NCBI GenBank assembly: GCA_039707465.1 | Contig: CM077643.1 | Location: 378,116,419-378,180,418 of the forward strand | Reading direction: 5' to 3' | Source of the DNA: Rhabdophis nuchalis | Lineage: Eukaryota > Chordata > Lepidosauria > Squamata > Natricidae | Length of the DNA stretch: 64,000 nucleotides | In this document: positions 10,344 through 20,631 of the stretch, one piece after another | Position numbering within the stretch: position 1 is the first letter of the stretch | How the letters are laid out: every line of letters begins with the position of its first letter | Made by a program: the position numbers and the translations under genes | Notes under the pieces: generated by a model | Databases searched by the model: none | What the model was told of the DNA's origin: nothing | The model's input: the letters and a program-made list of their open reading frames with translations, nothing else

Positions 10344-11368
10344 GTTCCCACATTCAGGCTCTTACATGCAAGGATCTTCCATATCTCCTCCATGTAATCA
10401 CACCATTGGATTTTTTTAATCTCCAAAATAATGGAACTGCTTTTGATTTGCATACCAGCTCCATGGAAGAATTACACATCATCAATGTCAAAAGTGTGCG
10501 TTCTCTTTCTTCAGTTAATTAGATCTCATTTAAGATAGCTTACATTCTCATATTTTCCTCCACATGTGTTTTAGAGAATAACCATTTCCTCATAGCAAAA
10601 TTAAACTGTTATGTCTCCTAGTTACAAAAAGCAATATTTTTTAAACCCTATATAAAAAGCTAATAGACTAAAAATAGTTTTAGTCTAATAAAAACGAATT
10701 GTATTTTAGAAGAATTGTCATCCCCAGAGCTTATATAGTCTTGAATATGGATTTGAAGCTAGGAGAAAGGGGGTAAAGTAAAGGGGGATAAAAGAAAAGC
10801 TCTGATTAAAAAGACACAAATGGATTTTATTCTTGAAGAGTTACGTAACTACAAAATCATCTTTCTCAAAAGTTCCTGCCCTTTTTAAATTTTAATTATT
10901 CAACCCATTTGGGATACTGCATTCGCAACTGTCTACACAGGCAGAACGCCTGAAGAATTAAGCAGAGAACAGAAGTTGCCTACAAAAGGAGAAAGCAAAA
11001 CTATGCATGTGAAATAAACTCTTACCACTTACCACTCTTCACTTGGCTGGGAGAGAAGCAAATAAAAGGGGATCAGATCCCTTGGCAAGGCTATCTGCAA
11101 TATGACAGAAACTTAGAAGCAGGACATGCCACGGATGGCAACTTGCTTCATTGCCTTCAAAGCTACCTCCTGCCGTGCCCTGGTCTGAGTTTTTCCCTTC
11201 TTGATGTTTGTCAGCTGGGATCTGCACTGCAGAACTTTAAAGCCCATGCTTCTTCAGCTACACTTGAAAGAAAATGAATAAAGCAAGCCTTGCCATCCTT
11301 TCAGAGGGAAACCTATGGGATCAGCATCTGAAGAATTAAAGTGCAGCCAAGGCAAGAGGGTTACTTAC
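10344..11368. other. POMC copy 1 intron 1, promoter-proximal part
   Basis: This is nearly identical to 57050-57289 and 57467-58257 in the other unit. No exon is seen. ORFs here are conserved between the units only because the whole block is nearly identical. Confidence 0.7.
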
Positions 11369-11455
11369 CTGTTGCTGCAACGAGAGTTCTCCCTCTTCTC
11401 TCCCTCTCTTTCTCTCTCGGTCTCTCTCCCTTTCTTCCTCTTAACAACTGCAAGG
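11369..11455 (-). other. POMC: POMC copy 1 exon 1 (non-coding 5'UTR), predicted
   Basis: It ends in GCAACAG followed by a strong donor GTAAGTAA (from 11368 down). The 5' end is placed 25-30 bases after the TATA box at 11485-11477, giving an exon of about 87 bases, a normal size for POMC exon 1. It is identical to copy 2. There is no ATG in a sensible context, as expected for a leader exon. Confidence 0.7.
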
Positions 11456-11690
11456 TTTCAGCAGCAACCCCAGCCCCTTTTTATACCACACAAGCTAGTC
11501 TTTCGTGCTAGAGTAACCTTCCGGACAGACCTTTTGAAGCAACAAGAAAACGGGAGGTGACCAGGAAAGCTCCAGGTGTACAAGAATGGGAGAGATTAGC
11601 AGGCATCCACCAAGACGTCGAAGCATACGTGGGGAAAGGCTCACAAAAGGCAGCTGGAGGTGGAGGGAGGATTAGCACCCCAATGTGAAG
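11456..11690 (-). promoter_or_regulatory. POMC copy 1 promoter
   Basis: The TATA box reads TATAAAAAG on the minus strand (11485-11477). Further upstream are an E-box (CACCTG, 11578-11573) and a TAATCC homeodomain site (11674-11669), the kinds of site used by NeuroD1 and Pitx1 at mammalian POMC promoters. Factor assignment is inference. The block differs from copy 2 by only about 1%. Confidence 0.65.
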
Positions 11691-12536
11691 AGGACGACCA
11701 GAATGAGGCAGAGGAAAACTTCCCCCATTTTTAGCCCCTTAAATTGGTTCTGCGGATCAGGAATAGGCAGGTGATTATTATTATTTTTAATTAGAAACCA
11801 GACACCCTTTGGTAATAATGGCACATTGGTTCATGGAGGTTTAACACACTATTGTGTGCATATTGTACACATCTGTTCAATGCTATCGCTCCTTTTTTTA
11901 TTCCCTTTCCAAATTGCATTTTGTAAAGTTCCTTTGTTCAGCTTAGCAAGAAAAAAGAGGCTCAACTGGTGGTCCATATGGTAACGTTTGTGTACCACTC
12001 CGGTAAGATAGATTTCAGATGACATGACAGTAGGATGCCATGCCTCTCCAGCTACGGTCATCTTAAGCAATCCCCTCTAAAATCCCCTCGATTTTAAATG
12101 ATGCCCCCAACCCCCGAATTATAACTGCAATCAGCTCTAAAGAGCTTTATGGAATTCCCTTCCTTTTCATCTAAGGGTTTCCAACTTTTATTTTAGATTT
12201 CCTCAATAATCTAAAAGCACATTTCACCAAAAGGTATATTTGAACCAAACTGTTTAGAAATTCACCTAAAGACTTTTAAGGCATATGAAAGAATATGAAA
12301 GACTTTTTTTTTTTTTGCACATGAGCTAAACGGTCACTCAGGGCATAACAAATCCAAAAAAATCTTGCTTAAACTGAGATTTGAGGAATGACCAAGGACA
12401 ACCCACCATATTTACAAATATTTGTGTTGCATTTAGCATATCGATGTTAGAATAGTATAAATTATTTAGAGTAATTTAATTTTAAAAAACCATGAAAAAG
12501 AAAACATCTATCTAATGCCTTGAGTTGACAAAAATA

Positions 12537-12537
<1 letters not shown>

Positions 12538-12578
<41 letters not shown>

Positions 12579-12592
12579 ATATATATATATAT
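12538..12592. repeat. Microsatellite (GAT)n followed by (AT)n
   Basis: About 13 GAT units are followed by about 7 AT units. Copy 2 has only a short CAT run at the matching place (about 59565-59580). Confidence 0.95.
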
Positions 12593-13060
12593 GAGAGAAT
12601 ATTATCACAGCTCCTGTTCAGGGTCCCTTTAAGGGGAGGAGACTTAACGTCATCCCTCTCTGCCCTTCGACTCAACCTAGAGATCATCCAGACAGAGAAC
12701 CAATTAGATTACTGCTGTGTGACATTTTTTAGATATGTGTTAGATTTTTAAGGGCTGAAAATAAAGAGACCAGGATTGATCCATTTCAGGCTTCTTAGCC
12801 TTCTTCAGCTGGCCATACTCCTTCTACTGGGATTTGAACCGATGCTTTCCAGCATATGAGGCAGGCTTCTCTATGCCTTGAGCTATCCGGTATCCCTGAT
12901 ATATCAGCCAATTTACAGGACTCTTAAATGAGAGAATATTATCACAGCTCCTGTTCAGGGTCCCTTTAAGGGGAGGAGACTTAACGCCATCCCTCTCTGC
13001 CCTTCGACTCAACCTGGAGATCATCCAGACAGGAACCAATTAGATTATTGCTTAATTTTT
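12593..13060 (-). mobile_element. tRNA-derived SINE, one full copy plus a second tail (dimer)
   Basis: On the minus strand a tRNA-like head at about 12895-12820 has an A-box-like tagctcaaggc and a B-box ggttcaaatcc. A 120-base block occurs at about 12929-13052 and again at about 12590-12710 with few differences. The order on the minus strand is therefore tail block, head, body, tail block. The paralogous unit lacks it. Family not recognised. Confidence 0.6.
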
Positions 13061-13092
13061 AAAAATCTAACATATATATATATATATATATA

Positions 13093-13277
13093 TGTTTTCT
13101 GAGGTTTTTGCGGGTGTTTGTATGCAGGTCTTTGGTTGTTCGGGTTTTCTCCCGCGTAGAATTGGAAGTATCTTTTCTCCTGCGTAGAATGGGAAGTATC
13201 TTCACGACGTTTCGATGAAGTCTCATTCATCATCTTCAGGTTGGTGCTTCCGGCTTGGTGCTTTCAGGAGCAATGGA
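13093..13277 (-). repeat. 185-bp unit A with hammerhead-like core
   Basis: It is almost identical to 13291-13475 (one difference seen). The minus strand at 13239-13205 has CTGAAGA, then a perfect 6-bp hairpin GATGAA/TTCATC with loop TGAGAC, then GAAAC. This matches the CUGANGA-stem II-GAAA core of hammerhead ribozymes apart from one extra T. (AT)n runs flank it. Confidence 0.65.
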
Positions 13278-13290
13278 ATATATATATATA

Positions 13291-13473
13291 TGTTTTCTGA
13301 GGTTTTTGCGGGTGTTTGTATGCAGGTCTTTGGTTGTTCGGGTTTTCTCCCGCGTAGAATTGGAAGTATCTTTTCTCCCGCGTAGAATGGGAAGTATCTT
13401 CACGACGTTTCGATGAAGTCTCATTCATCATCTTCAGGTTGGTGCTTCCGGCTTGGTGCTTTCAGGAGCAATG

Positions 13474-13475
<2 letters not shown>
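13291..13475 (-). repeat. 185-bp unit B with hammerhead-like core
   Basis: This is the second tandem copy; the core is at 13437-13403. Tandem units with hammerhead motifs are known for Penelope-like retroelement termini, so this may be a remnant of one. No reverse transcriptase is attached. Confidence 0.65.

Positions 13476-13565
<90 letters not shown>
13476..13565. repeat. Microsatellite (AT)n, about 90 bp
   Basis: This is an uninterrupted AT repeat. ORFs reading Tyr-Ile across it are artefacts. Confidence 0.98.
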
Positions 13566-13568
<3 letters not shown>

Positions 13569-13775
13569 CAAATTGCAGCTTCCTGCAATAACACCAGTGG
13601 AACTGCAAAAAACTGTGCTACTTGGAACATCTTACATTCTACGAAGATACTTGGTTGATACCTGGGATGCTGGCAGCAAACTGTATCAACCATTAGCACC
13701 AGTCAATAGTATTTGTAATATGCATTTTTAAATGTTCAGTTGGCTGAGTTTCATGTTTTATGAATAAAGTAAATA
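13566..13775 (+). pseudogene. R4-like LINE 3' end
   Basis: The translation gives [20 protein letters not shown] followed by VDTWDAG, resembling the extreme C-terminus of R4/Rex6-type ORFs. A 3'UTR with aataaagtaaataataa follows. The related piece at 59580-59730 lies in the paralogous unit. Confidence 0.55.
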
Positions 13776-13854
13776 ATAATACCTTAACAGTTCCTAGATC
13801 CTCGGGTAGGACTCAAGCTGCTGAGCTACCAACCAGCCCCAAAGGCTGTGAATC

Positions 13855-14670
13855 TCACCAAAGATTAACCACAGAATAATAATACCATCCAAACTGGCCT
13901 ACAAGAAAGGCCAAACAAAAAACAGGGAAAAGCATGGCAAGGCTAAATTTTATATCGTCAATACATAAATACCAGGCAAACATACTCTGGCAATGGCTAA
14001 GAGCAGAAAATTTGAAGAAAAGGACCAAGGGGCTAATTCTAGCTACACAAGGTGACTCCTGTAGAAAAAATGCATACAAAGTCAGAATTGAGGAGACAAC
14101 AGACGGCAAACACTGCCTCTGCAAAGAAGCTGAAGAAACACTGGATCACCTAGATATTTGCAGCAAGAAGATCACACAAACTGACCCCAAACAAGAACAT
14201 GTCAAAGTAGGAACAATGGTGCATTGGAAAATCTGTAAAAAAGATACTATTTGCCTGAAGACAAGGACTGGTGGGACCATAAAATAGGCAAAGTAATGGA
14301 AAACGAAGAAGCTAACCTGCTCTGGGATTTCCGAATTCAAACAGATGAGCACCTTTCACATAACACCCCAGATTTAACAACCGTCAATGGGGAAGGGGAA
14401 AAAACCTGGATAGTGGATATTGCAGTATCAGGAGACATCAGGAGAATAGAAGAGAAACAAATGGAGAAAAATCACAAAAAAAACAAAAAAATGGGAAGAA
14501 ATGGGAAAGTGCAGAGATTCCAAAATGAGAGGACCCTCATAGAAGAAAAGAAGATTCAAGTGCTGCCATTTATAGAGGGTGAATTTAAAAAGATGTTGAA
14601 GGAACATCTTTCAACACAAAAAAGGATTGCTAGGTCTATACGACTATTAGATTTAGGTTAGAATAAAGAC
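13855..14670 (+). pseudogene. R4-clade (Dong/Rex6-like) LINE, C-terminal endonuclease region
   Basis: ORFs at 13934-14287 and 14251-14661 overlap with one frameshift. Recognisable parts are CLCKEAEETLDHL (the cysteine/histidine motif before the endonuclease), DWWDHKIGKVMENEEANLLW, and PDLTTV..KTWIVDIAVSGD (the restriction-like endonuclease core). The paralogous unit has the same insertion at 59735-61180, so it predates the duplication. About 0.7 kb present there is deleted here. Confidence 0.7.
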
Positions 14671-14769
14671 AGAAAGTTTGAAGTGTTGCATTTAGAAAAT
14701 CTAAAGTAAACGAGAGAGAAAAAATAGGAGGGAGATCATTCATTAACAGAAGATGACAAGGATTTGTTT

Positions 14770-14774
14770 ACTAT

Positions 14775-14845
<71 letters not shown>

Positions 14846-15438
14846 TATTTATATCCCGCCCTTCTCCACAGAGGACCCAGGGCGGCGCACAGGAAATTAA
14901 AAAACATACAAAATACAAAAAATAAATACATAATTTAAAATATATATTAAACTATCCTATCCTATGCTAAAAGCCAAATTTTAAAATACCCAATTTAAAA
15001 CTTTCTAAAAAGTCCCCGTGGGAGGTTAGGCTAGGCCGGCTTGTTGGAACAGGTATGTCTTTAGACATTGGCGGAAGAGGCGGAGGTCGGTGATGGTGCG
15101 TAATTCAGGGGGTAGGTCGTTCCAAAGGGCTGGGCCCGCCACAGAGAAGGCTCTTCCCCTGGGTGTCGCCAGTCGGCATTGTCTGGCCGACGGCACCCTG
15201 AGAAGGCCCTCTCTGTGGGAGCGTATCGGTCTAAGGGATGTATGGGGCAAGAGGCGGTCTCGCATATAACTAGGCCCCGAGCCATGGAGCGCTTTAAAGA
15301 TGGTCGTCAGGACCTTGAAGCGCACTCGAAAGGCCACAGGAAGCCAATGCAGCTCGCGCAGGATCGGTGTTATGTGGGAGCATCTGGTGGCTCCCATAAT
15401 CACCCGCGCGGCTGCGTTTTGGACTAACTGTAGCTTTC
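14770..15438 (-). mobile_element. CR1/L3 LINE 3' end with (ATTT)n tail of about 80 bp
   Basis: The tail is at 14768-14847. The minus-strand ORF2 end includes [34 protein letters not shown] and [16 protein letters not shown]. The paralogous unit (around 61290) is empty, so it was inserted after the duplication. Confidence 0.88.
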
Positions 15439-15547
15439 TATGGCCCCATAAGGCAAATTCTGTCAAATAGGCTTCATTGGTGGAAGATGGGGAGAATACA
15501 TTTGGTTGAAACTTAGTAAAATTTAAGAATATTTCATTAATGGAACC

Positions 15548-15668
15548 AGTTTGTTTATTTGTTTGCTTGCTTGTTTGTTTTGTCAAACATGTAGAATATA
15601 ACAGGTAAAAGTATAAACATAAAACATGAACAAAGGAAGTGAATGCAGATAAATGGGGACAGCAAGAT
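15548..15668 (-). mobile_element. Short LINE tail fragment, same family as 1106-1550
   Basis: It shares the ttttgtcaa.catgt..aataacag and ataaacat..acatgaac segments with 1115-1180. No coding part is left. Confidence 0.4.
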
Positions 15669-16426
15669 TAAAAGAAGGTTGTACTTTAATTGCACTCACA
15701 ACCTGACAGTTCAAACTGCCCCCACCCTGCCCGCAGATACTGGGCAGTAAAATACAAGAGGAGGCCAATTTTGTACATGTGCTTTCACTTGTAAAGTTGC
15801 TTATTAGTCATCTTTCACCTTAAAATACATGAGTCATAAAAATGCTTACATATGGCTAAGACTCTTACAGGCTATTATCACTGCTACCTTGGAGATAAGT
15901 TGAAATTTTAGAATGAAATGATAATTTAGTTTAACTGACACTGATTTTCAGAGATAGATAGAAACTATTCCCTACAGAAGCTATCTGTAGGGAATTCATG
16001 CTAGTGGAAGATTCACTGCCAGCATTAGGGCCTTCCAGTTTTAGCAGCCTGAACTATCTTAGGAAACATTATGCTTTGATAGAAGGCTATTTGGATAGTC
16101 AAAATGGGCCCAATCAAAGGCCAAGCTATTGTCTTGAATTTCACATCTCAACAGAAAGTAGTTTGGGTGTCTAACTGGTAGTAACAAATCAGTTTCAAAA
16201 GGATGACATTCAAAGCAATAAAGAATGTGGATATGGAATGCAGAGATAGAGAACCACCTTTTAAGCACTATGACAGTTTCTGTGCAAATTGGGTTCCTGC
16301 CCTCCTGCTTTTTTCTTTATTTAGCTTTGTCTATCATCCTTCTGCTTGATTGCTTCCATTTCTAACTTTTGAGCAGAAAAGACCAGCCAGATATTCATCC
16401 TTAGTCCTACTTCTTATCCCTTACTA
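15669..16426. other. Segmental-duplication block, upstream flank of POMC copy 1
   Basis: It matches 62795-63580 at about 95% by eye. No gene is seen in either copy. Confidence 0.75.
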
Positions 16427-19400
16427 GGAGGCGGATGGATCCGCTAAGAGGGGGGACATACAGGTCGTTTCCATAGAGGGCCTTCCCATCGAGAGGCTGA
16501 TGGGGAGAGGCAGATCCGAGGGGAGTTATATTCCACCCTCCCGGTTGGGGGCACAGAACCGTTGGCTACAAACGGTGAAGTGCCACAACCCCTGCAGACT
16601 AGGTGGTCAGGGTGTACAGAGCCAGGGCCTGCGGCTGATGTTTTGTAATGCCAGGTCCGTTGTCAACAAAGCCCCCCTCATCCATGACCTTGTGTCAGAG
16701 GGGGAACCGGACCTGGCAGGAATTGCGGAGACCTGGTTGGGCCACGAGGGGGGCCTTCCCCTCGTTGAAATGTGCCCACCAGGTTACCGCGCTTTTCATC
16801 AGCCCCGGGCCCTAGGCAGGGGTGGTGGGGTGGCGGTCATAGTAAAGGAAGGTCTTGAGCCGAGAGAGACCATTGTGCCACAGACCACCGGTTGTGAGTC
16901 CCTCTGCGTGAAGTGGGGCCTAGGGAGGCAGTTGGGCTTGCTGGTTGTATACCTGGCTCCCCGCTATGTAGCAGCAGCCCTGCCCGAGCTCCTGGAGGTG
17001 ATCGCTACGGTGGCAGTTGAGACCCCCAGACTTTTAGTCATGGGGGACTTTAATCTGCCATCGGTGGGCGAATCATCCGTGGTAGCTCGGGAGTTCATGG
17101 CTTCCATGACGGCCATGGACCTGACCCAATTAATTCAAGGCCCCACTCACGAGGGTGGACATACACCGGATCTCATTTTTGTCTCTGGCCAATGGAAGAG
17201 TGATCTGGGTATAGGGGATATAGCCATCACGCCCTTGTCATGGTCAGACCATTCACTTCTCCGGCTCAACTTTCCGACCGCTACCCCCCTCCGCGGGGAG
17301 GCGGAACCTAAATCTCCAATCTGGTTCCGCCCCAGGCGCTTGATGGACCCTGATGGGTTCCAGGCGGCGCTTGGGCCACTTCCTGTGCCCCTGACCCGCG
17401 CCCCGATGGAGGACCTCGTGGTCGCATGGAATACTGCCACCACGGGAGCCTTGGATCGGGTCGCGCCCTTGCGGCCTCTCTTGCGGCGGCGAGCCACCCT
17501 GGCTCCTTGGTTTACCGAGGAGCTGAGGGTGATGAAACGCCACAAGAGACGCCTAGAGAGAAGATGGAGGTCTAGCCGATCTGAATCTGACCGGACACAG
17601 GTAAGAGCCCATTTACGGACTTACATTATGGCGCTGAGAGTGGCCAAACGCCATCATTGTGCCACTCTCATAGCATCCGCAGATAACCGCCCTGCCGCCC
17701 TGTTTAGGGTGACCCGCTCCCTCCTTCAACAGAGGGTGCGGGAAGCCCCGCTACAGGGTAGAGCAGAGGAATTTGTGATTTATCTGCAGGAGAAAATCGC
17801 TCAGATACAGAACGAGCTAGCCCCCATTCATGGCCCAGTGGGTTGCCACGAGGCGGATCTTGTTTGGGAGGAGTTTGACTCCGTTACTTCCGAGGATATG
17901 GACAGGCTACGTGGGCGACTGCGAGCCACCACATGTTTATTGGACCCGTGTCCCTCCTGGCTTGTACTGGCATCCTGGGAGGTGACACGAGGCTGGCTCC
18001 AAGAGGTTGTCAACGCATCCTTAAGTGAGGGTTCCTTGCCTGCTTCCCTAAAAGAAGCGATGGTGAGGCCCCTCCTTAAGAAGCCCTCTTTGGATCCAGC
18101 TCTTTTGAACAACTACCGTCCAGTCTCCAACCTTCCCTTTCTGGCGAAGGTTGTTGAGAGTGTGGTGGCACAACAGTTTCCCCGTCACCTGGAGGAAGTT
18201 GATTATCTAGATCCGCGCCAGTCCGGCTTTCGGCCCGGGCATAGCACCGAGACGGCATTGGTCGCGTTGGTCGATGATCTCTGGAGGGCCAGAGATGGGG
18301 GTTGTTCCTCCATCCTGGTCCTATTAGACCTCTCGGCGGCTTTCGATACCATCGACCATGGTATCCTATTGCATCGGCTGGGGGGGTTGGGGGTGGGAGG
18401 CACCGTTCTACGGTGGTTCTCCTCCTACCTCTCTGGCCGGTCGCAATTTGTGTTGACGGGGGCAGAGGTCGACCGCGAGACCCCTCGCATGTGGGGTGCC
18501 TCAGGGGTCGGTCCTCTCGCCCCTCCTGTTCAACGCATATATGAAGCCGCTGGGTGAGATCATCCGTGGTTTTGGGGTAGAGTACCACCTGTACGCTGAT
18601 GATACACAGCTGTACATTTCTACCCCAAACCACCCCAACGATGCCGTAGCGGTGATGTGCCAGTGCCTGGAAGCCGTGCGGATCTGGATGGGAAGTAACG
18701 GACTCAGGCTCAACCCGACCAAGACCGAGTGGCTGTGGTTTCCGGCTGCCCGATTCAACCAGCTCACTCCATCGCTGGCCATAGGGGGCGAACATCTTGC
18801 CCCTGTGGATGGGGCGCACAATTTGGGTGTCCTCCTGGATGCCCGGCTGTCCATGGAAGATCAAGTGACAGCCGTGGCCAGGAGGGCGTTTTACCAGGTT
18901 CGCCTGGTTCGCCAATTGCGCCCCCTATTGGATCGGGATGCCCTTCGCACAGTCACTCATGCCCTCGTGACATCCCGACTGGACTATTGTAACTCTCTCT
19001 ACATGGGGCTCCCCTTGAGGTGCACCCGGAGGCTTCAGTTGGTCCAGAATGCAGCCGCGCGAGCAATAATGGGGACCTCTAGGTTTGCCCACGTAACACC
19101 GCTCTTGCGCGAGCTGCACTGGCTACCTGTCGTCTTCCGGGTGCGCTTCAAGGTGTTAGTTATCATCTTCAAAGCGCTCCATGGCTCGGGACCTAGTTAC
19201 CTGCGGGATCAGATCCTGCCCCATACCTCCTCAAGGCCGATTCGCTCCCACAGAGAGGGACTTCTCCGGGTGCCGTCCACTAGACTTTGTCAGCGGGCGA
19301 CGCCCAGGGGAAGGGCCTTCTCTGTGGCGGGCCCAGCCCTCTGGAACGATCTTCCCCCCGATATTAGGACAACTACGGACCTCCGCTCCTTCCGTTTAAA

Positions 19401-19633
19401 ATTAAAGACACATCTTTTTCGTCTGGCCGGCCTTGGGTAGTCTCTTTTAGATTAGGGGTTTAGGGGTTGTTTTAGTTAGTTTATAGGTTTTTAGCGCAGG
19501 ATCTATTTAATTCATTTTTAACTTTGTACTTTGTTTGTGTCTTATTTATATTTTTAATATGCCTGTGCCCCGCCTCGAGTCCCCTTGGGGAGAGAGAGCG
19601 GGATATAAAAATAAAATATTATTATTATTATTA
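16427..19633 (+). mobile_element. CR1/L3 LINE, nearly full length, (ATT)n tail
   Basis: It runs from a 5' region resembling 34556-34680 through a complete ORF2 and 3'UTR to (ATT)n. The paralogous unit has an uninterrupted join near 63585, so it inserted after the POMC duplication. No clear target duplication is visible. Confidence 0.9.
16500..19440 (+). pseudogene. CR1/L3 ORF2 (endonuclease-reverse transcriptase), one frameshift
   Basis: An apurinic endonuclease domain comes first: [55 protein letters not shown], with N, E, D and SDH residues in place. The reverse transcriptase follows: NYRPVSNLPFLAKVVES, QSGFRPGHSTETALV, LLDLSAAFDTID. A one-base shift near 18460-18500 moves the frame; the second part (18496-19440) has [19 protein letters not shown], the catalytic YADD and the C-terminal RELHWLPV and [10 protein letters not shown] segments. 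It ends AGLG at 19440. The intact relative at 34535-37576 shows the expected frame. It would have been a reverse transcriptase; as it stands it is broken. Confidence 0.9.
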
Positions 19634-20489
19634 TTACTTTTCTGATGCCTTGACTACGATTGCCATATTATTGATGATGTTCCCTAATTGGAAAATGGAA
19701 CTCAGAAAGCAAACAATCAATCTCAGGCAGCCCCAAAAACTCCACAATTCAGTTAACATTTGAAAAACATTTATCATTCATTTCTTCATCTGCAAATATA
19801 TTTTACCTCTGTCATGTAATATGGGAAATACACACATATTAAACTAGAATATGCTTTGTTTGCTTTTGATTTAACACAGTAGTTGTTTAAGATCAGGAAT
19901 TAATTCAAAGCCATGTTTTGTTAATGGCTGACCGGAACTGTCTTCAGTTAAACCAAAGATGAATTGATTAAAATCAGGATTCCTTGTTTGCAAAAATTAC
20001 TCTCGTTTGGACCAGAAAACATGCTTAAAACAAACCATTGTTTTGGGTATTGATAAGCTTCATAGTATAACAGCCTATTATTGAGTGCTGAATAATAAGT
20101 AAATTAAAAATTTGAACTATTGCTTCTATGATTGAGTGCTTAAATAAAGTTCAGATAGGCATATTCAGCACCCTAAATCTGGCACTATAATCTCTTTCTG
20201 ATTTGTTAGTTATTAAATCCATTTTTTCTAGAAAAATAACCAAATCAATCTAGCTACTGGAGTAGGGGGCTATTATGAAGGTAGATTTCATGCTAGACTA
20301 CAAAAAAATATTGAGACTCTAGACAGAATGCAGAGCAACAAAGATGGTTAGGCAACTGCAGGCTAAAACATATGAGGAATGATTGCAGGAACTGGGTATG
20401 TCTCATTTAATGAGAAGAAGGACTAGGGAAGACATGATAGTGTTCCAATATCTGAGGGGCTGCCTAACTCTTCTATTGGTCAGCTAGAG
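19634..20489. other. End of the POMC-unit homology, then unassigned sequence
   Basis: Bases 19634 to about 19945 match 63585-63881. Beyond this the match cannot be tested, because the other unit runs into a hAT insertion and the window edge. No gene is seen. Confidence 0.6.
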
Positions 20490-20595
20490 CAGGGGTCTCC
20501 AACCTTTGCAACTTTAAGTCTGAAGGACTTCAGCTCCCAGAATTCTGGGAGCTGAAGTCCTTCAGACTTAAAGTTGCAAAGGTTGGAGACCCCTG
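20490..20595. mobile_element. hAT foldback MITE: a perfect 106-bp palindrome
   Basis: Every base from 20490 to 20595 pairs with its partner around the centre cagaattctg. The ends are caggggtctccaacc. The flanks agctagag (20482-20489) and aggtaaag (20596-20603) agree at 6 of 8 positions, consistent with an aged eight-base duplication. Confidence 0.85.
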
Positions 20596-20631
20596 AGGTA
20601 AAGGAAGAGTGCTTACTAGTTCAAGGTCTTC

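Noticed and set aside
11039..11227. ORF conserved in both POMC units (also 57928-58116)
   Set aside because: Conservation reflects the roughly 99% identity of the whole block; no codon-position bias and it lies in intron 1.
12820..12895. Possible tRNA gene on the minus strand
   Set aside because: A and B box-like sequences are present, but the stems do not form a full cloverleaf and the region is part of a SINE.
13413..13731. ORFs rich in Tyr-Ile across the AT repeat
   Set aside because: They are translations of an (AT)n microsatellite.
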